The notes below the pieces were generated by a model. That model did no database searches and was not told where the DNA came from. It worked only from the letters and a program-made list of their open reading frames with translations. Below, piece by piece: positions 42,453 through 50,504 of a DNA stretch of 64,000 bases. The stretch is taken from contig NZ_JACKSH010000065.1 in NCBI RefSeq assembly GCF_025821625.1, positions 89,603 through 153,602 on the forward strand, given 5' to 3'. The translations under genes were made by a program, and so were the position numbers. Each line of letters opens with the position of its first letter. The stretch's first letter is position 1. This DNA comes from Mycolicibacterium pyrenivorans (lineage in GTDB: Bacteria > Actinomycetota > Actinomycetes > Mycobacteriales > Mycobacteriaceae).

Positions 42453-43478
42453 CTAGTCGGTGGCCAGCGGCAGGCGCACCTCGAAGCGGGCGCCGGTCGG
42501 CAGGTTGTGCGCCGACAGCGTGCCGCGATGCGCCTGAACCAGCCCCGCCGCGATCGCCAGCCCCAGGCCCGATCCGCTGGGCAGTGACGAATCCGCCCGT
42601 GGCACACGGTTGTTCGAGCCGCGGTAGGCCACATCGAACACCCTCGGGAGGTCCGCTTCGTCGATCCCGACGCCGGTGTCGTCGACGCGCGCCCATGCGC
42701 TGTTCTCGTCGGCGCCGAGCGCCAACTCGACGCTGCCGCCCTCCGGGGTGTGCGCGATGGCGTTGGCCACCAGGTTCGACAGCACCCGCACCAGCGCGCG
42801 GTCACTGCCGACCACCCGCACCGGCTGGTCGGGCAGGTCGGCCGTGAGTTGCACCCCGGCGCGTTCGGCGGCGATCCGGTGCGCGGCGAGCACGTCGTCG
42901 ACCACTTCGTCGAGGGCGACCTTGTCGAACGACGGGGTCAGCGCGCCCGCGTTGATCTTCGACATCTCGAACAGGTCGTCGACCATCTCGGACAGCCGGA
43001 CGGACTCGTTCTCGATGTGTTTGGCGTGCACCCGCACCTCGTCGTCGGGAACGATGCCGTCGGCGATCGCCTCCGACACCGCGCGGATACCCGCCAGCGG
43101 GGTGCGCAGATCGTGGCTGACGAACGCGACCAGGCGCCGTCGCGACTGCTCGGCGACGCGCTCGGAGTCGCGGATCTCGGCTTCCCACACGGTGCGCCGC
43201 GCCTGGTAACGGCCCAGCATCACCGCCGCGGGGATCGTCACGATCGAGACGATGACCAGCACGACGGCGGTGCGCCCGAAGTCGCCGGTGATCATGAAGC
43301 CGGTGGCGCCGAGCACCCCGGTGAAGGTGGCCAGCACGGGGATCAGCACCAGGGCCACCATGCTGACGGCCAGTGACCAGGACCGGGCGAGCCTGATGAT
43401 CAGGGCACCGGTCAGGACGACCGGCACCGAGCAGGCCAACGCCCAGCCGACGATCTCCCAGAAGTCAGCCGTCGGCAT
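42453..43478 (-). CDS. Sensor histidine kinase (HisKA/HATPase)
   Basis: A 341-residue membrane kinase. There are four N-terminal helices (about 8-29, 36-57, 60-66 region and 71-89) with almost no periplasmic sensor domain, so it may sense the membrane or use a partner. The H-box is VSHDLRTPLAG (His122). The N-box is VLSNLVANAIAHTPEGG, with G1 DDTGVGIDE and G2 SGSGLGLAIAAGLV. It is translated after the response regulator gene with a 14-bp overlap. The signal is unknown. Confidence 0.93.
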   Translation of the reverse strand: MPTADFWEIVGWALACSVPVVLTGALIIRLARSWSLAVSMVALVLIPVLATFTGVLGATGFMITGDFGRTAVVLVIVSIVTIPAAVMLGRYQARRTVWEAEIRDSERVAEQSRRRLVAFVSHDLRTPLAGIRAVSEAIADGIVPDDEVRVHAKHIENESVRLSEMVDDLFEMSKINAGALTPSFDKVALDEVVDDVLAAHRIAAERAGVQLTADLPDQPVRVVGSDRALVRVLSNLVANAIAHTPEGGSVELALGADENSAWARVDDTGVGIDEADLPRVFDVAYRGSNNRVPRADSSLPSGSGLGLAIAAGLVQAHRGTLSAHNLPTGARFEVRLPLATD

Positions 43479-44184
43479 CCGCCCGCCCCGACGCCGCCCG
43501 GTCGGAGGCCCACATGTAGCCGCGACCCCACACGGTCTGCACCCGGTGCCGCTCGCCCAGCTTGGAGCGCAACCGCTTGACGTGGACAGTCACCGTGGAC
43601 AGGTCGCCGAAATCCCAGTGCCACACCTGCCTCAGAAGGTCCTCCCTGGTGAACACGGTGTCGGTGTGGGTGAGGAAGAACAACAGCAGGTCGAACTCGC
43701 GGTTGGTGAGGCTGACCGGCCTGTCCCCGATGGTCACCGCGCGCGACGCGGTCGACACCGTCAGGTCGCCGGACCTGATGTCTATCGGCAGCACGCTCGA
43801 GGGTGCGGGGGAGCGGCGCAACACCGACCGCACCCGCAGCGCGAGTTCCCGCGGGCTGAACGGCTTGGTCAGGTAGTCGTCGGCGCCCGCCTCGAGCCCG
43901 GCGATGCGGTCCTCCTCCTCACCCAGCGCGGTCAGCAGGATCACCGGCACCGAATAGCCGCCGTTGTCGCCCCGGTGACGCAGGCTGCGGCACAACGACA
44001 ACCCGTCCGGTCCGGGCATCATCACGTCGAGGACGGCCACGTCGATGCGCTGGGAACCGAGCAGCCGAAGCGCCTCGGTGCCGTCGTGCGCGATCGACAC
44101 TTCGAGCCCGTCGCGTTCCAGGTAACGGCGCACGACGTCGCGGACGACGCCGTCGTCGTCGGCGATGAGGACTCGGGTCACCAC
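43465..44184 (-). CDS. OmpR/PhoB-family response regulator
   Basis: A 239-residue regulator. The receiver domain has DDD acidic residues (9-11), phospho-acceptor Asp53 in VLDVMMPGPDG and the TKPF lysine. The C-terminal winged helix shows LTNREFDLLLFFLTHTD and DLSTVTVHVKRLRSKLGE, with the VQTVWGRGYMW wing. It forms a two-component system with the overlapping kinase gene. It starts at GTG 44184 or the next codon, also GTG. Divergent from the glycosyltransferase gene at 44285, which it might control. Confidence 0.93.
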   Translation of the reverse strand: MVTRVLIADDDGVVRDVVRRYLERDGLEVSIAHDGTEALRLLGSQRIDVAVLDVMMPGPDGLSLCRSLRHRGDNGGYSVPVILLTALGEEEDRIAGLEAGADDYLTKPFSPRELALRVRSVLRRSPAPSSVLPIDIRSGDLTVSTASRAVTIGDRPVSLTNREFDLLLFFLTHTDTVFTREDLLRQVWHWDFGDLSTVTVHVKRLRSKLGERHRVQTVWGRGYMWASDRAASGRADADG

Positions 44185-44270
44185 ACCGAGGTTAGCCCCA
44201 CACCGTCGCCACCTGCGCCGACGTCATCGAATTGTCAGGCTTGGGGGTGGTTCGCCCTGGTGAGGTCGCC

Positions 44271-44276
44271 TAGCGT
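44271..44276 (+). promoter_or_regulatory. Candidate -10 element for a leaderless transcript (44285 gene)
   Basis: TAGCGT ends 8 nt before ATG 44285 and no ribosome site is present, in the ~100 bp gap divergent from the response regulator. Confidence 0.4.
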
Positions 44277-44284
44277 GAGTGGGT

Positions 44285-44941
44285 ATGCCCGACTGTCCGG
44301 TCACGGTGATCTTGCCCTGCCTCGACGAAGCGGCCTCACTGCCAGGGGTGTTGGCGGCTCTGCCCGCCGGATACACGGCGCTGGTCGTCGACAACAACAG
44401 CACCGACGGCACCGCGGAGGTGGCGCGCCGCCACGGTGCCGAGGTGGTCGCCGAGAGCAGGCCGGGTTACGGCTCTGCGGTGCACGCCGGTGTGGTGGCG
44501 GCGACGACGCCCATCGTCGCGGTGCTCGACGCCGACGGTTCCCTGGATCCCGGGGTGCTGCCCGCGCTGGTCGACGACGTCGAACGAGGCACCGATATGG
44601 CGATCGGCCGACGGCGTCCGGTGCCCGGCCTGAGATGGCCCTGGCATGCCCGGCTGGGCACCGCGGCGGTGTGCTGGCGGCTCCGGACGCGGTATGGCCT
44701 GCAGGTCCACGACATCGCGCCGATGCGGGTGGCCCGCCGCGATGCGCTGCTGTCGCTCGGGGTGACCGATCGGCGCTCGGGCTATCCGCTGGAGCTGCTC
44801 GTGCGCGCCGCGCAGGCGGGCTGGTCGGTGACCGAACGCGATGTGGCTTACGGGCCCCGCACCGGAGGCACGTCCAAGGTCAGCGGCTCGGTCAAGGGCA
44901 GCGCCATCGCCGCGCTGGACTTCTGGCGGGTGATCTCGTGA
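44285..44941 (+). CDS. Family 2 glycosyltransferase (Rv0539-like)
   Basis: A 218-residue GT-A fold glycosyltransferase of the dolichyl-phosphate-mannose-synthase type, lacking membrane helices. Nucleotide-sugar motifs are VTVILPCLDEAASLP, VVDNNSTDGT and the metal-binding VLDADGSLDPG (Asp82, Asp84); then GYPLELLVRAAQAGW. ATG 44285 is preferred over GTG 44279 because TAGCGT lies 8 nt before it. The stop overlaps the next GTG. It is first in a three-gene run with a DUF2064 transferase and a methyltransferase, probably a cell-envelope glycoconjugate pathway. Confidence 0.85.
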   Translation: MPDCPVTVILPCLDEAASLPGVLAALPAGYTALVVDNNSTDGTAEVARRHGAEVVAESRPGYGSAVHAGVVAATTPIVAVLDADGSLDPGVLPALVDDVERGTDMAIGRRRPVPGLRWPWHARLGTAAVCWRLRTRYGLQVHDIAPMRVARRDALLSLGVTDRRSGYPLELLVRAAQAGWSVTERDVAYGPRTGGTSKVSGSVKGSAIAALDFWRVIS

Positions 44942-45603
44942 TACCCGTGTGCGTGCTGGTGGTCGCCAAGGCGCCGGTACCCGGCCTGGCCAAGACGCGC
45001 CTGGCCGCAGCGGTCGGCGACGACACCGCCGCCGAGATCGCGGCCGCGGCGCTGCTGGACACGCTCGACTCGGTCGCCGCCAGCCCGGTCGCGGCGCGCG
45101 TCGTCGCGTTGACCGGCGACCTCGACGCCGCCAAGTGCGCGGACGAGATACGTTCCCGCCTCGATGATTTCGTGGTGGTGCCGCAGCGGGGCGAGGGCTT
45201 CGCCGCGCGGCTGGCCAACGCCCACTCGGACGCCGCGGCCGCAACCGGCGGTTTGCCGGTGCTGCAGATCGGTATGGACACCCCGCAGGTGAGCCCTGAA
45301 CTGATCGGTCGGTGCGCGCGGTCCCTCGCCGGCAGCGACGCCGTGCTCGGCATGGCGTGCGACGGTGGATGGTGGGTGCTCGGCGTCGCCGACGCCGCAA
45401 CCGCCGACTGCCTGCGCGGTGTCCCGATGTCGGCACCCGACACCGGGGCTGTAACGCTTGCGGCGCTGCGGAACACGGGTGTCGACGTGGAACTCATGTG
45501 TGAGCTCGCCGATGTCGACACCCTTGATGATGTGGGCACGGTGCGCCGTGCCTGCCCGCCGGGTTCCCGGTTCAGCCGGCTCACCGCGACGGTGGGGTCC
45601 TGA
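44938..45603 (+). CDS. DUF2064 / TIGR04282-type glycosyltransferase-like protein (Rv0540-like)
   Basis: A 221-residue GT-A-like protein. The start VCVLVVAKAPVPGLAKTRLAA is the family nucleotide-binding signature. GMDTPQVSPELIGRCARSL and GWWVLGVADA follow, with LADVDTLDDVGTV near the end. The family is related to molybdopterin nucleotidyltransferases and sugar-1-phosphate transferases; exact donor unknown. The GTG overlaps the previous stop by 4 bp and the TGA shares a base with the methyltransferase ATG, so all three genes are coupled. Confidence 0.82.
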   Translation: MIPVCVLVVAKAPVPGLAKTRLAAAVGDDTAAEIAAAALLDTLDSVAASPVAARVVALTGDLDAAKCADEIRSRLDDFVVVPQRGEGFAARLANAHSDAAAATGGLPVLQIGMDTPQVSPELIGRCARSLAGSDAVLGMACDGGWWVLGVADAATADCLRGVPMSAPDTGAVTLAALRNTGVDVELMCELADVDTLDDVGTVRRACPPGSRFSRLTATVGS

Positions 45604-46232
45604 TGTTCGGCCAGTTGTACGACCGTGCGCTCGACGGCGAACGGTGCTGGGTCCGCCACGACGACGGACGGGTGCGCAAGCTCCCGGTGCGCAGCTGGCT
45701 CGGCGGGCGCGGTGCCGACGCCCGTTTCGACCGCGCCGTCGTCGACATGTGTGAGGGGCCGACGATCGATCTGGGTTGCGGCCCTGGGCGTCTGGTCGCG
45801 GATCTGGTGCAGCGCGGTGTCCCGGCGCTCGGTGTCGACCTGTCCGCCACAGCCGTGAACCTGGCCCGCAGCAGCGGGGCACCTGCCCTGCGCCGCGACA
45901 TGTTCGAGCCCCTCCCTGGTACCGGTCGCTGGCAGACGGTGCTGCTGGCCGACGGCAACGTCGGGGTCGGTGGGGATCCGCGACGGGTGCTGCGCAGGGC
46001 AGCCGAGTTGCTGCGCGACGGTGGCCAGTGCGTGGTCGAATTCGACACGGCGATAGCGGGAATCGATGTCAGCTGGGTGCGGTTGGAATCGGCGCGGACG
46101 ATCGGCCCGTGGTTCCGGTGGGCCTCGGTCGGGATCGACTGCGTTCCCGCGCTGGCCGCGCAGGTCGGGCTCGCCGTGGCCGGAGTGCACCCGATCGGCA
46201 GGCGGGTGGTCGCCAGCCTGTCCGCGACGTGA
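45603..46232 (+). CDS. Class I SAM-dependent methyltransferase
   Basis: A 209-residue methyltransferase. The SAM-binding motif is TIDLGCGPGRL (54-64), followed by LGVDLSATAVNLAR (motif II) and VLLADGNVGVGGDP (motif IV region). The substrate probably comes from the two transferases upstream. ATG 45603 shares an A with the preceding TGA. The next reading frame begins at GTG 46229, but its product is broken. Confidence 0.82.
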   Translation: MFGQLYDRALDGERCWVRHDDGRVRKLPVRSWLGGRGADARFDRAVVDMCEGPTIDLGCGPGRLVADLVQRGVPALGVDLSATAVNLARSSGAPALRRDMFEPLPGTGRWQTVLLADGNVGVGGDPRRVLRRAAELLRDGGQCVVEFDTAIAGIDVSWVRLESARTIGPWFRWASVGIDCVPALAAQVGLAVAGVHPIGRRVVASLSAT

Positions 46233-46365
46233 CGACCTCGTTGCACGGCACCGCGTTGTGCTGCTGGCGATTCCGGTGTACAGCACGCCCGGTGCGCGTC
46301 CCGACAATCCCACCGTCCTCGTCGTGTGGATCTTTGTCCCGCTGTACAACCTGCTGGCCAGTCGG
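46229..46365 (+). pseudogene. 5' remnant, possibly of a membrane molybdopterin-dependent oxidoreductase
   Basis: The start GTG overlaps the methyltransferase stop and encodes TTSLHGTALCC, which resembles the N-terminus I associate with molybdopterin-dependent oxidoreductases following this gene cluster in related mycobacteria. The similarity stops there. A different frame continues with a hydrophobic run (VLLAIPVYSTPGARPDNPTV) of unknown origin. The stretch then runs into the convergent membrane protein at 46366. I read it as a deletion scar; the assignment rests on about 11 residues and is weak. Confidence 0.35.
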
Positions 46366-47721
46366 CTACCAGTTCGTCAGGATCAGGTGGTTCACGGCGA
46401 GGGCGCCGATGACGTTGAGCGCCAACCACCATCGATGTGAGCTGCGCGGAAGCAGCGCGGCCGCGGCCACCAGCCAGACGGTGAACGGCAGCCAGATGCG
46501 TTCGGTCTCGGCCTTGCTGAGCCGGGATAGGTCGGCGACGACGATCGCCAGCAGGGCGCCGAGCACCAGCAGGTACAGCCCGGAGCGCCGCCTGATCGCG
46601 GTGATGTCGAACGCACGGCCGATCCCCGCGACGCTGCCGAGCCCGATGGCGCACACCACCGATGCGAAATTGGCCCAGCCCCAATACTTGAACGGGCGGT
46701 CTTTGGCGATGCCCTGCCAATACCGTTCCTGCACCAGCAGGTATCCGTCGAACCACCAGAAGCCGGCAGCGAGGAACACCGCTGCCACCCCCAGCGCGGC
46801 GAGCACCGCGGGCGCCAGCGCACTCAGCGCCGCCCGCCAGGTCTTCGCGCTGAGCAGGACCGCCAGCGCAGGCAGGACCATCAGTGCCAGACCGTAGTTG
46901 ACGAAGATGCCCCAGCCCAGCAGCAGCCCGGAGCCGGCGGCCGCCACCACCGGCCGGCGGGTGGACCCGGTGACCGCCAGCGCCAGCAGGGTGATGCCCC
47001 AGGCCGCGACGCCCGCGAAGTAGCCGTCGGCGGACACCGCGATCCAGACGGCGGTCGGTGCCACCGCCGCGAACGGCGCGGCCAGCCGGGCGGTGTCCTC
47101 GTCGGCGAGGGCGCGCACGGCGACGACGATCGCCGCCGCCACGCTCGAGCCTGCCAGCACGCACAGCAGGCCCGCCCAGGCGCCGCCGCTCAGCCCGATG
47201 CGATCCAGCCAGACGAAGGTCAGCAGCGCGCCGGGCGGATGCCCGGACACGTGGGTGATCCATGAATCCGGCTGGTAGTCAAGGATTCTGTCGGAGAAGG
47301 TGCGCAGCGCCTCGGGGATGTCGGTGACGGTCGGCACCTGGCGCAGGTATTCGTGGCGGGCGGTGAGCCTGCCGGCGAAGCCGCGCTGCCAGCCGTCGAT
47401 CATGGCCAGGCTGAACGCCCACGCGAACGAGGCGGCCCATACCGTCCAGGGCAGCCACCGCCACGGCAGGCGCTGCGCCACCGACGGGCCCCACAGCACC
47501 GCGGCGGCGGCGATCGCGACCGCCGGGACGGTGCCGGGGCCGACGTGGGCGTTGAACCAGCCGAAGATCGGTGCGGTGCCTGCGAAGGTGCGGAACCGCT
47601 TTTCGTCGGCGTTGATCAGCGGGGTGACGATGCCGAGATCGAGGTGCGGGACGGCGAATGCGGCGACGACGAGGACCACGGCGGCGCTGACCGCGACCGC
47701 CTCTCTGCGACCGATGGGCAC
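46366..47721 (-). CDS. Large multi-pass membrane protein (Rv0541c-like, possible GT-C fold)
   Basis: A 451-residue integral membrane protein with about eleven to twelve helices. A large first external loop contains INADEKRFRTFAGTAPIFGWFNAH and YQPDSWITHVSGHPPGALL; acidic and histidine residues in such loops occur in GT-C glycosyltransferases using polyprenyl-phosphate sugars. The family is unassigned, so transferase activity is inference. It sits convergent to the glycosyltransferase cluster, consistent with an envelope role. ATG 47721. Confidence 0.75.
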   Translation of the reverse strand: MPIGRREAVAVSAAVVLVVAAFAVPHLDLGIVTPLINADEKRFRTFAGTAPIFGWFNAHVGPGTVPAVAIAAAAVLWGPSVAQRLPWRWLPWTVWAASFAWAFSLAMIDGWQRGFAGRLTARHEYLRQVPTVTDIPEALRTFSDRILDYQPDSWITHVSGHPPGALLTFVWLDRIGLSGGAWAGLLCVLAGSSVAAAIVVAVRALADEDTARLAAPFAAVAPTAVWIAVSADGYFAGVAAWGITLLALAVTGSTRRPVVAAAGSGLLLGWGIFVNYGLALMVLPALAVLLSAKTWRAALSALAPAVLAALGVAAVFLAAGFWWFDGYLLVQERYWQGIAKDRPFKYWGWANFASVVCAIGLGSVAGIGRAFDITAIRRRSGLYLLVLGALLAIVVADLSRLSKAETERIWLPFTVWLVAAAALLPRSSHRWWLALNVIGALAVNHLILTNW

Positions 47722-47789
47722 GCAGCCAGCATATTGTGGTTCCGAGCGCTAGCCGGTGCCCGCCCCGAACGATTCGGTGACAGACCCGC

Positions 47790-48404
47790 TCAGTACAGCA
47801 TCGAGCGCATGTTCTCCTCGGCGAAGTACTTCTCCAACTCCTCGAGGCTCATGTCCGCAAAGATCGACTTGGCCAGTTGCGCGACGCTGGGCACCGCGCC
47901 CGGATCCCAGCTCTCGGGTTTCCAGGCATCCGAGCGCAGAAAAGCCTTGGCGCAGTGGAAGAACACCTCCTCGACGTCGATCTCCAGCGCCAGGATGGGC
48001 CGCTTGCCCTGCACCGCCATCGCGTCGAAGTAGTCGGCGTCGGCGATGATCCGGGCGGTCCCGTTCATCCGCAGCGTGTCGCCGCGTCCGGGGATCACGA
48101 ACAGCGTCCCGACATGCGGGCGTTCCAGCACGTTGAGGTAGCCGTCCACCCGCTTGTTGCCGGGCCGTTCGGGGATTGCGACCGTGGTCTCGTCGATGAC
48201 GTGCACGAACCCTGCGGGGTCACCCTTCGGGGAGACGTCGACGCGGCCGCGGGCGTCCGTCGTCGCCACGAAGGCCAGCGGTGAATGGGCCAGCCAGTGC
48301 TGGTGCACCGCGGACAGCCGGTCACCGACCTTGTTGGCGACGGCCTCGTTCGGATACCCGACGATCGCACGGAGTTCGTCGACAGAGGTCACTTCTCGGG
48401 TCAT
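47790..48404 (-). CDS. PPOX-class FMN-dependent pyridoxamine oxidase-like protein
   Basis: A 204-residue split-barrel flavoprotein. The first half carries HWLAHSPLAFVATTDARGRVDVSPKGDPAG and VAIPERPGNKRVDGYLNVLERPHVGTLFVIPG, the FMN-binding pattern of the MSMEG-type PPOX family. The C-terminal VEEVFFHCAKAFLRSDAW is typical. Substrate unknown. ATG 48404 is chosen; upstream frame is menE shadow. It lies 22 bp downstream of menE on the same strand, so it may share the menE transcript. Confidence 0.8.
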   Translation of the reverse strand: MTREVTSVDELRAIVGYPNEAVANKVGDRLSAVHQHWLAHSPLAFVATTDARGRVDVSPKGDPAGFVHVIDETTVAIPERPGNKRVDGYLNVLERPHVGTLFVIPGRGDTLRMNGTARIIADADYFDAMAVQGKRPILALEIDVEEVFFHCAKAFLRSDAWKPESWDPGAVPSVAQLAKSIFADMSLEELEKYFAEENMRSMLY

Positions 48405-48426
48405 GCCCTCATCATGCAGCAGCTGC

Positions 48427-49575
48427 TCACGACGTCGAGGCGTACACCCGTGCGAGCTCACGGCGGTCCACCTTGCCGATACCTCGTCGCGGCAGCGCGT
48501 CGACGAGGTGCAGCTGGCGCGGCGCCGCGGTCGAGGGCAACGAGCCGGCCACGTGAGAACGCAGCTCCGACAGGGTGATCGTCGCGCCCGGCGCCGCAAC
48601 CACCGCGGCCACCACGCGCTGGCCCAGCCGCTCGTCGGCGACGCCGAACACCGCGCATTCGGCCACCGCCGGGTGGCTCGCCACAGCGGCCTCGACCAGT
48701 GCGGGTAGCACGGTGAGCCCGCCGGTGCTGATCGCATCGTCCACCCGTCCCAGGACCGTCAGCACCCCTGAGTCATCCACCGCGCCAATGTCATCGGTGC
48801 GGAACCAGCCGCTCTCGGCGAACGGGTCGGGGGTCACCGGGTTGCGGTAGCCGGAGGCGATGGTCGGGCCGCCCAGTGAGATCCTGCCGTCGTCGGCCAC
48901 TGACACCCCGACCCCGCCCAGCGGCACCCCGTCGTACACGCAGCCACCGGCCGTCTCGCTCATGCCGTACGTTCTGACCGCTGAAATCCCTGCTGCAGAG
49001 GCTTTTTCGGCGACAGCCGCAGGCATCGGGCCGCCGCCGATGAGGACCGCATCCAGTTCTGCCAGCGCCTCGGCCGCGCCCGGATCCTTCAGCGCCTTGT
49101 CCAGCTGGGCCGCCACCAGGGACGCATACCTGCGTCCCGGCCCCAACGCGGCGACCGCGGACACCAGCTCGGCACCGTCGAAGGTGGCCGGGATCGCGAC
49201 CGGGTCGGTGCCGGCGACGACACTGCGCACCAGCACCTGGAACCCGGCGACATGGTAGGCGGGCAACGCGAGCAGCCAACGGCCGTCGCCGCCGAGCCGA
49301 TGATGCGTCGCCTGCGCACTCGCCACCAGCGCCGAGACGGTCAGCAACGCCCCCTTCGGTGTACCGGTGGTTCCCGAGGTGGACAGCACGACGGCGACGT
49401 CGTCGTCGATCTCCTCGCCCGCACGCAGTGCCGTTGTCAGCAGCGAGGTCTGGTCGGCGTCGTCGGCGGGTACCGGCAGCACAGTCCCACGGCCGTCGAG
49501 GACCTCGTCGACCACGGTCAGCGCCTGCAGTGCCGCGGCGCCCGACCGGATGCCGACCGGACGAAGGATGGCTAT
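48427..49575 (-). CDS. menE: o-Succinylbenzoate-CoA ligase MenE (probable non-canonical AUA start)
   Basis: An adenylate-forming ligase that activates o-succinylbenzoate with CoA in menaquinone synthesis. Motifs are LSTSGTTGTPKGALL (about 64-78), YGMSETAGGCVYDG, GWFRTDDIGAVDD, LGRVDDAISTGG and RRGIGKVDRREL with the catalytic Lys. The N-terminus AILRPVGIRSGAAALQALT matches what I expect of mycobacterial MenE, but no ATG, GTG or TTG precedes it. An AGGAGG site at 49582-49587 points to ATA 49575 as the start (382 residues). The first canonical in-frame start is GTG 49515, which would remove 20 conserved-looking residues. Confidence 0.85.
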   Translation of the reverse strand: MAILRPVGIRSGAAALQALTVVDEVLDGRGTVLPVPADDADQTSLLTTALRAGEEIDDDVAVVLSTSGTTGTPKGALLTVSALVASAQATHHRLGGDGRWLLALPAYHVAGFQVLVRSVVAGTDPVAIPATFDGAELVSAVAALGPGRRYASLVAAQLDKALKDPGAAEALAELDAVLIGGGPMPAAVAEKASAAGISAVRTYGMSETAGGCVYDGVPLGGVGVSVADDGRISLGGPTIASGYRNPVTPDPFAESGWFRTDDIGAVDDSGVLTVLGRVDDAISTGGLTVLPALVEAAVASHPAVAECAVFGVADERLGQRVVAAVVAAPGATITLSELRSHVAGSLPSTAAPRQLHLVDALPRRGIGKVDRRELARVYASTS

Positions 49576-49580
49576 GGCGG

Positions 49581-49587
49581 TCCTCCT
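49581..49587 (-). promoter_or_regulatory. menE: Ribosome binding site that decides the menE start
   Basis: AGGAGGA on the minus strand lies 5 nt before ATA 49575 and over 60 nt before the first GTG (49515), arguing for initiation at the ATA. Confidence 0.6.
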
Positions 49588-49645
49588 GGTCGGACCTTCT
49601 GGTGTCGGAACCTGTGGCGCGATCCGCGCCGTGATGCTCGGCTCG

Positions 49646-49651
49646 ATTGTA
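49646..49651 (-). promoter_or_regulatory. menE: Candidate menE -10 element
   Basis: TACAAT on the minus strand, about 70 nt before the menE start; the -35 region is not recognisable. It gives a leader of roughly 60 nt. Confidence 0.45.
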
Positions 49652-49779
49652 GTCCGGCGCGGATGTCGGGCCGACGCGAGACCCACGCAGGACCAACACT
49701 TCCCGACTCGTTCTTGAACACCAGATGAAGACCTCGGGCGGGCTGGGCAGGGGCGACCGCAGCCCCGCAGAATCGAACC

Positions 49780-50079
49780 ATGAGTCAGCGCGTCGTCGAC
49801 AACGTCGTCTCCTGGGTGCACGAGGGCTACCCGCACGGCGTCCCGCAGCTGGATTACTTTCCGCTGCTCGCGTTGCTGGCGCGGTCGTTGTCCGAAGACG
49901 AGGTCGTCAAGGTCGCCCAGAGCGTGCTGCGGAGCACCGGTTCGGGCACGGCGGCGCGGGCGGAGATCCATGCGGCGATCCACGTGGTCACCGCTCAGGA
50001 ACCCGACCCTGAGGAGATCCTCCGGGTCGCCTCGCGCCTCGCGTCGGTCGGCTGGCCGTTGGCGGCGCCTGCGCGCTGA
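49780..50079 (+). CDS. DUF3349 family small protein (Rv0543c-like)
   Basis: A 99-residue, mostly helical soluble protein: VVDNVVSWVHEGYPHGVPQLDYFPLLALLAR, then LSEDEVVKVAQSVL and EIHAAIHVVTAQEPDPEEILRVASRLASVGWPL. This matches DUF3349. Structures of the family are known but no function. CAGAAT sits 6 nt before the ATG with no ribosome site, so it may be leaderless. It is divergent from menE and converges with the glyoxalase gene after an 8-bp gap. Confidence 0.8.
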   Translation: MSQRVVDNVVSWVHEGYPHGVPQLDYFPLLALLARSLSEDEVVKVAQSVLRSTGSGTAARAEIHAAIHVVTAQEPDPEEILRVASRLASVGWPLAAPAR

Positions 50080-50087
50080 CCGCGGTC

Positions 50088-50474
50088 TCAGTCGCGCAGG
50101 TCGCGGCGCAGCGGGTGATCCTCGGGTACCTGCACGAAGATCAGCGTCACACCGTCGGGGTCGACGACGTGCATCTCGAAAAGCCCCCACGGCTCGCGGC
50201 GCGCTTCGCGGGCGATCTCCACGCCACGCTCCCGAAGCTCGTTCTGTGTCGCGTGCAGGTCTCGCACCTGAAGCCACAGCGCGCCGGGAAACGGCGGGGC
50301 GCCGTGGTCGGGGGCGCCGTGGCCTGCGAGTTCGATCAACGACTGGCCGGCGTAGAACACGGTGCCGCCGGCATACTCCCGCGCGATCGCCAGGCCGATG
50401 CCGTCACGGTAGAACGCCAGTGACCGTGAGTAGTCGGCCGGCTGAAACAGCATCCGGCTAGCCAGGATCTCCAT
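50088..50474 (-). CDS. VOC/glyoxalase family protein (Rv0546c-like)
   Basis: A 128-residue vicinal-oxygen-chelate protein with two beta-alpha-beta-beta-beta modules: SRMLFQPADYSRSLAFYRDGIGLAIARE at the start and LQVRDLHATQNELRERGVEI with HVVDPDGVTLIFVQVPED later. His and Glu residues that could bind a metal are present (LIELAGHG, FEMHVVD). The substrate is unknown. The same strand continues upstream with the acyl-CoA synthetase gene, which ends 30 bp before its ATG. Confidence 0.8.
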   Translation of the reverse strand: MEILASRMLFQPADYSRSLAFYRDGIGLAIAREYAGGTVFYAGQSLIELAGHGAPDHGAPPFPGALWLQVRDLHATQNELRERGVEIAREARREPWGLFEMHVVDPDGVTLIFVQVPEDHPLRRDLRD

Positions 50475-50504
50475 GGAATCGTGTCTATCACGTCGGCCGC
50501 GAGT

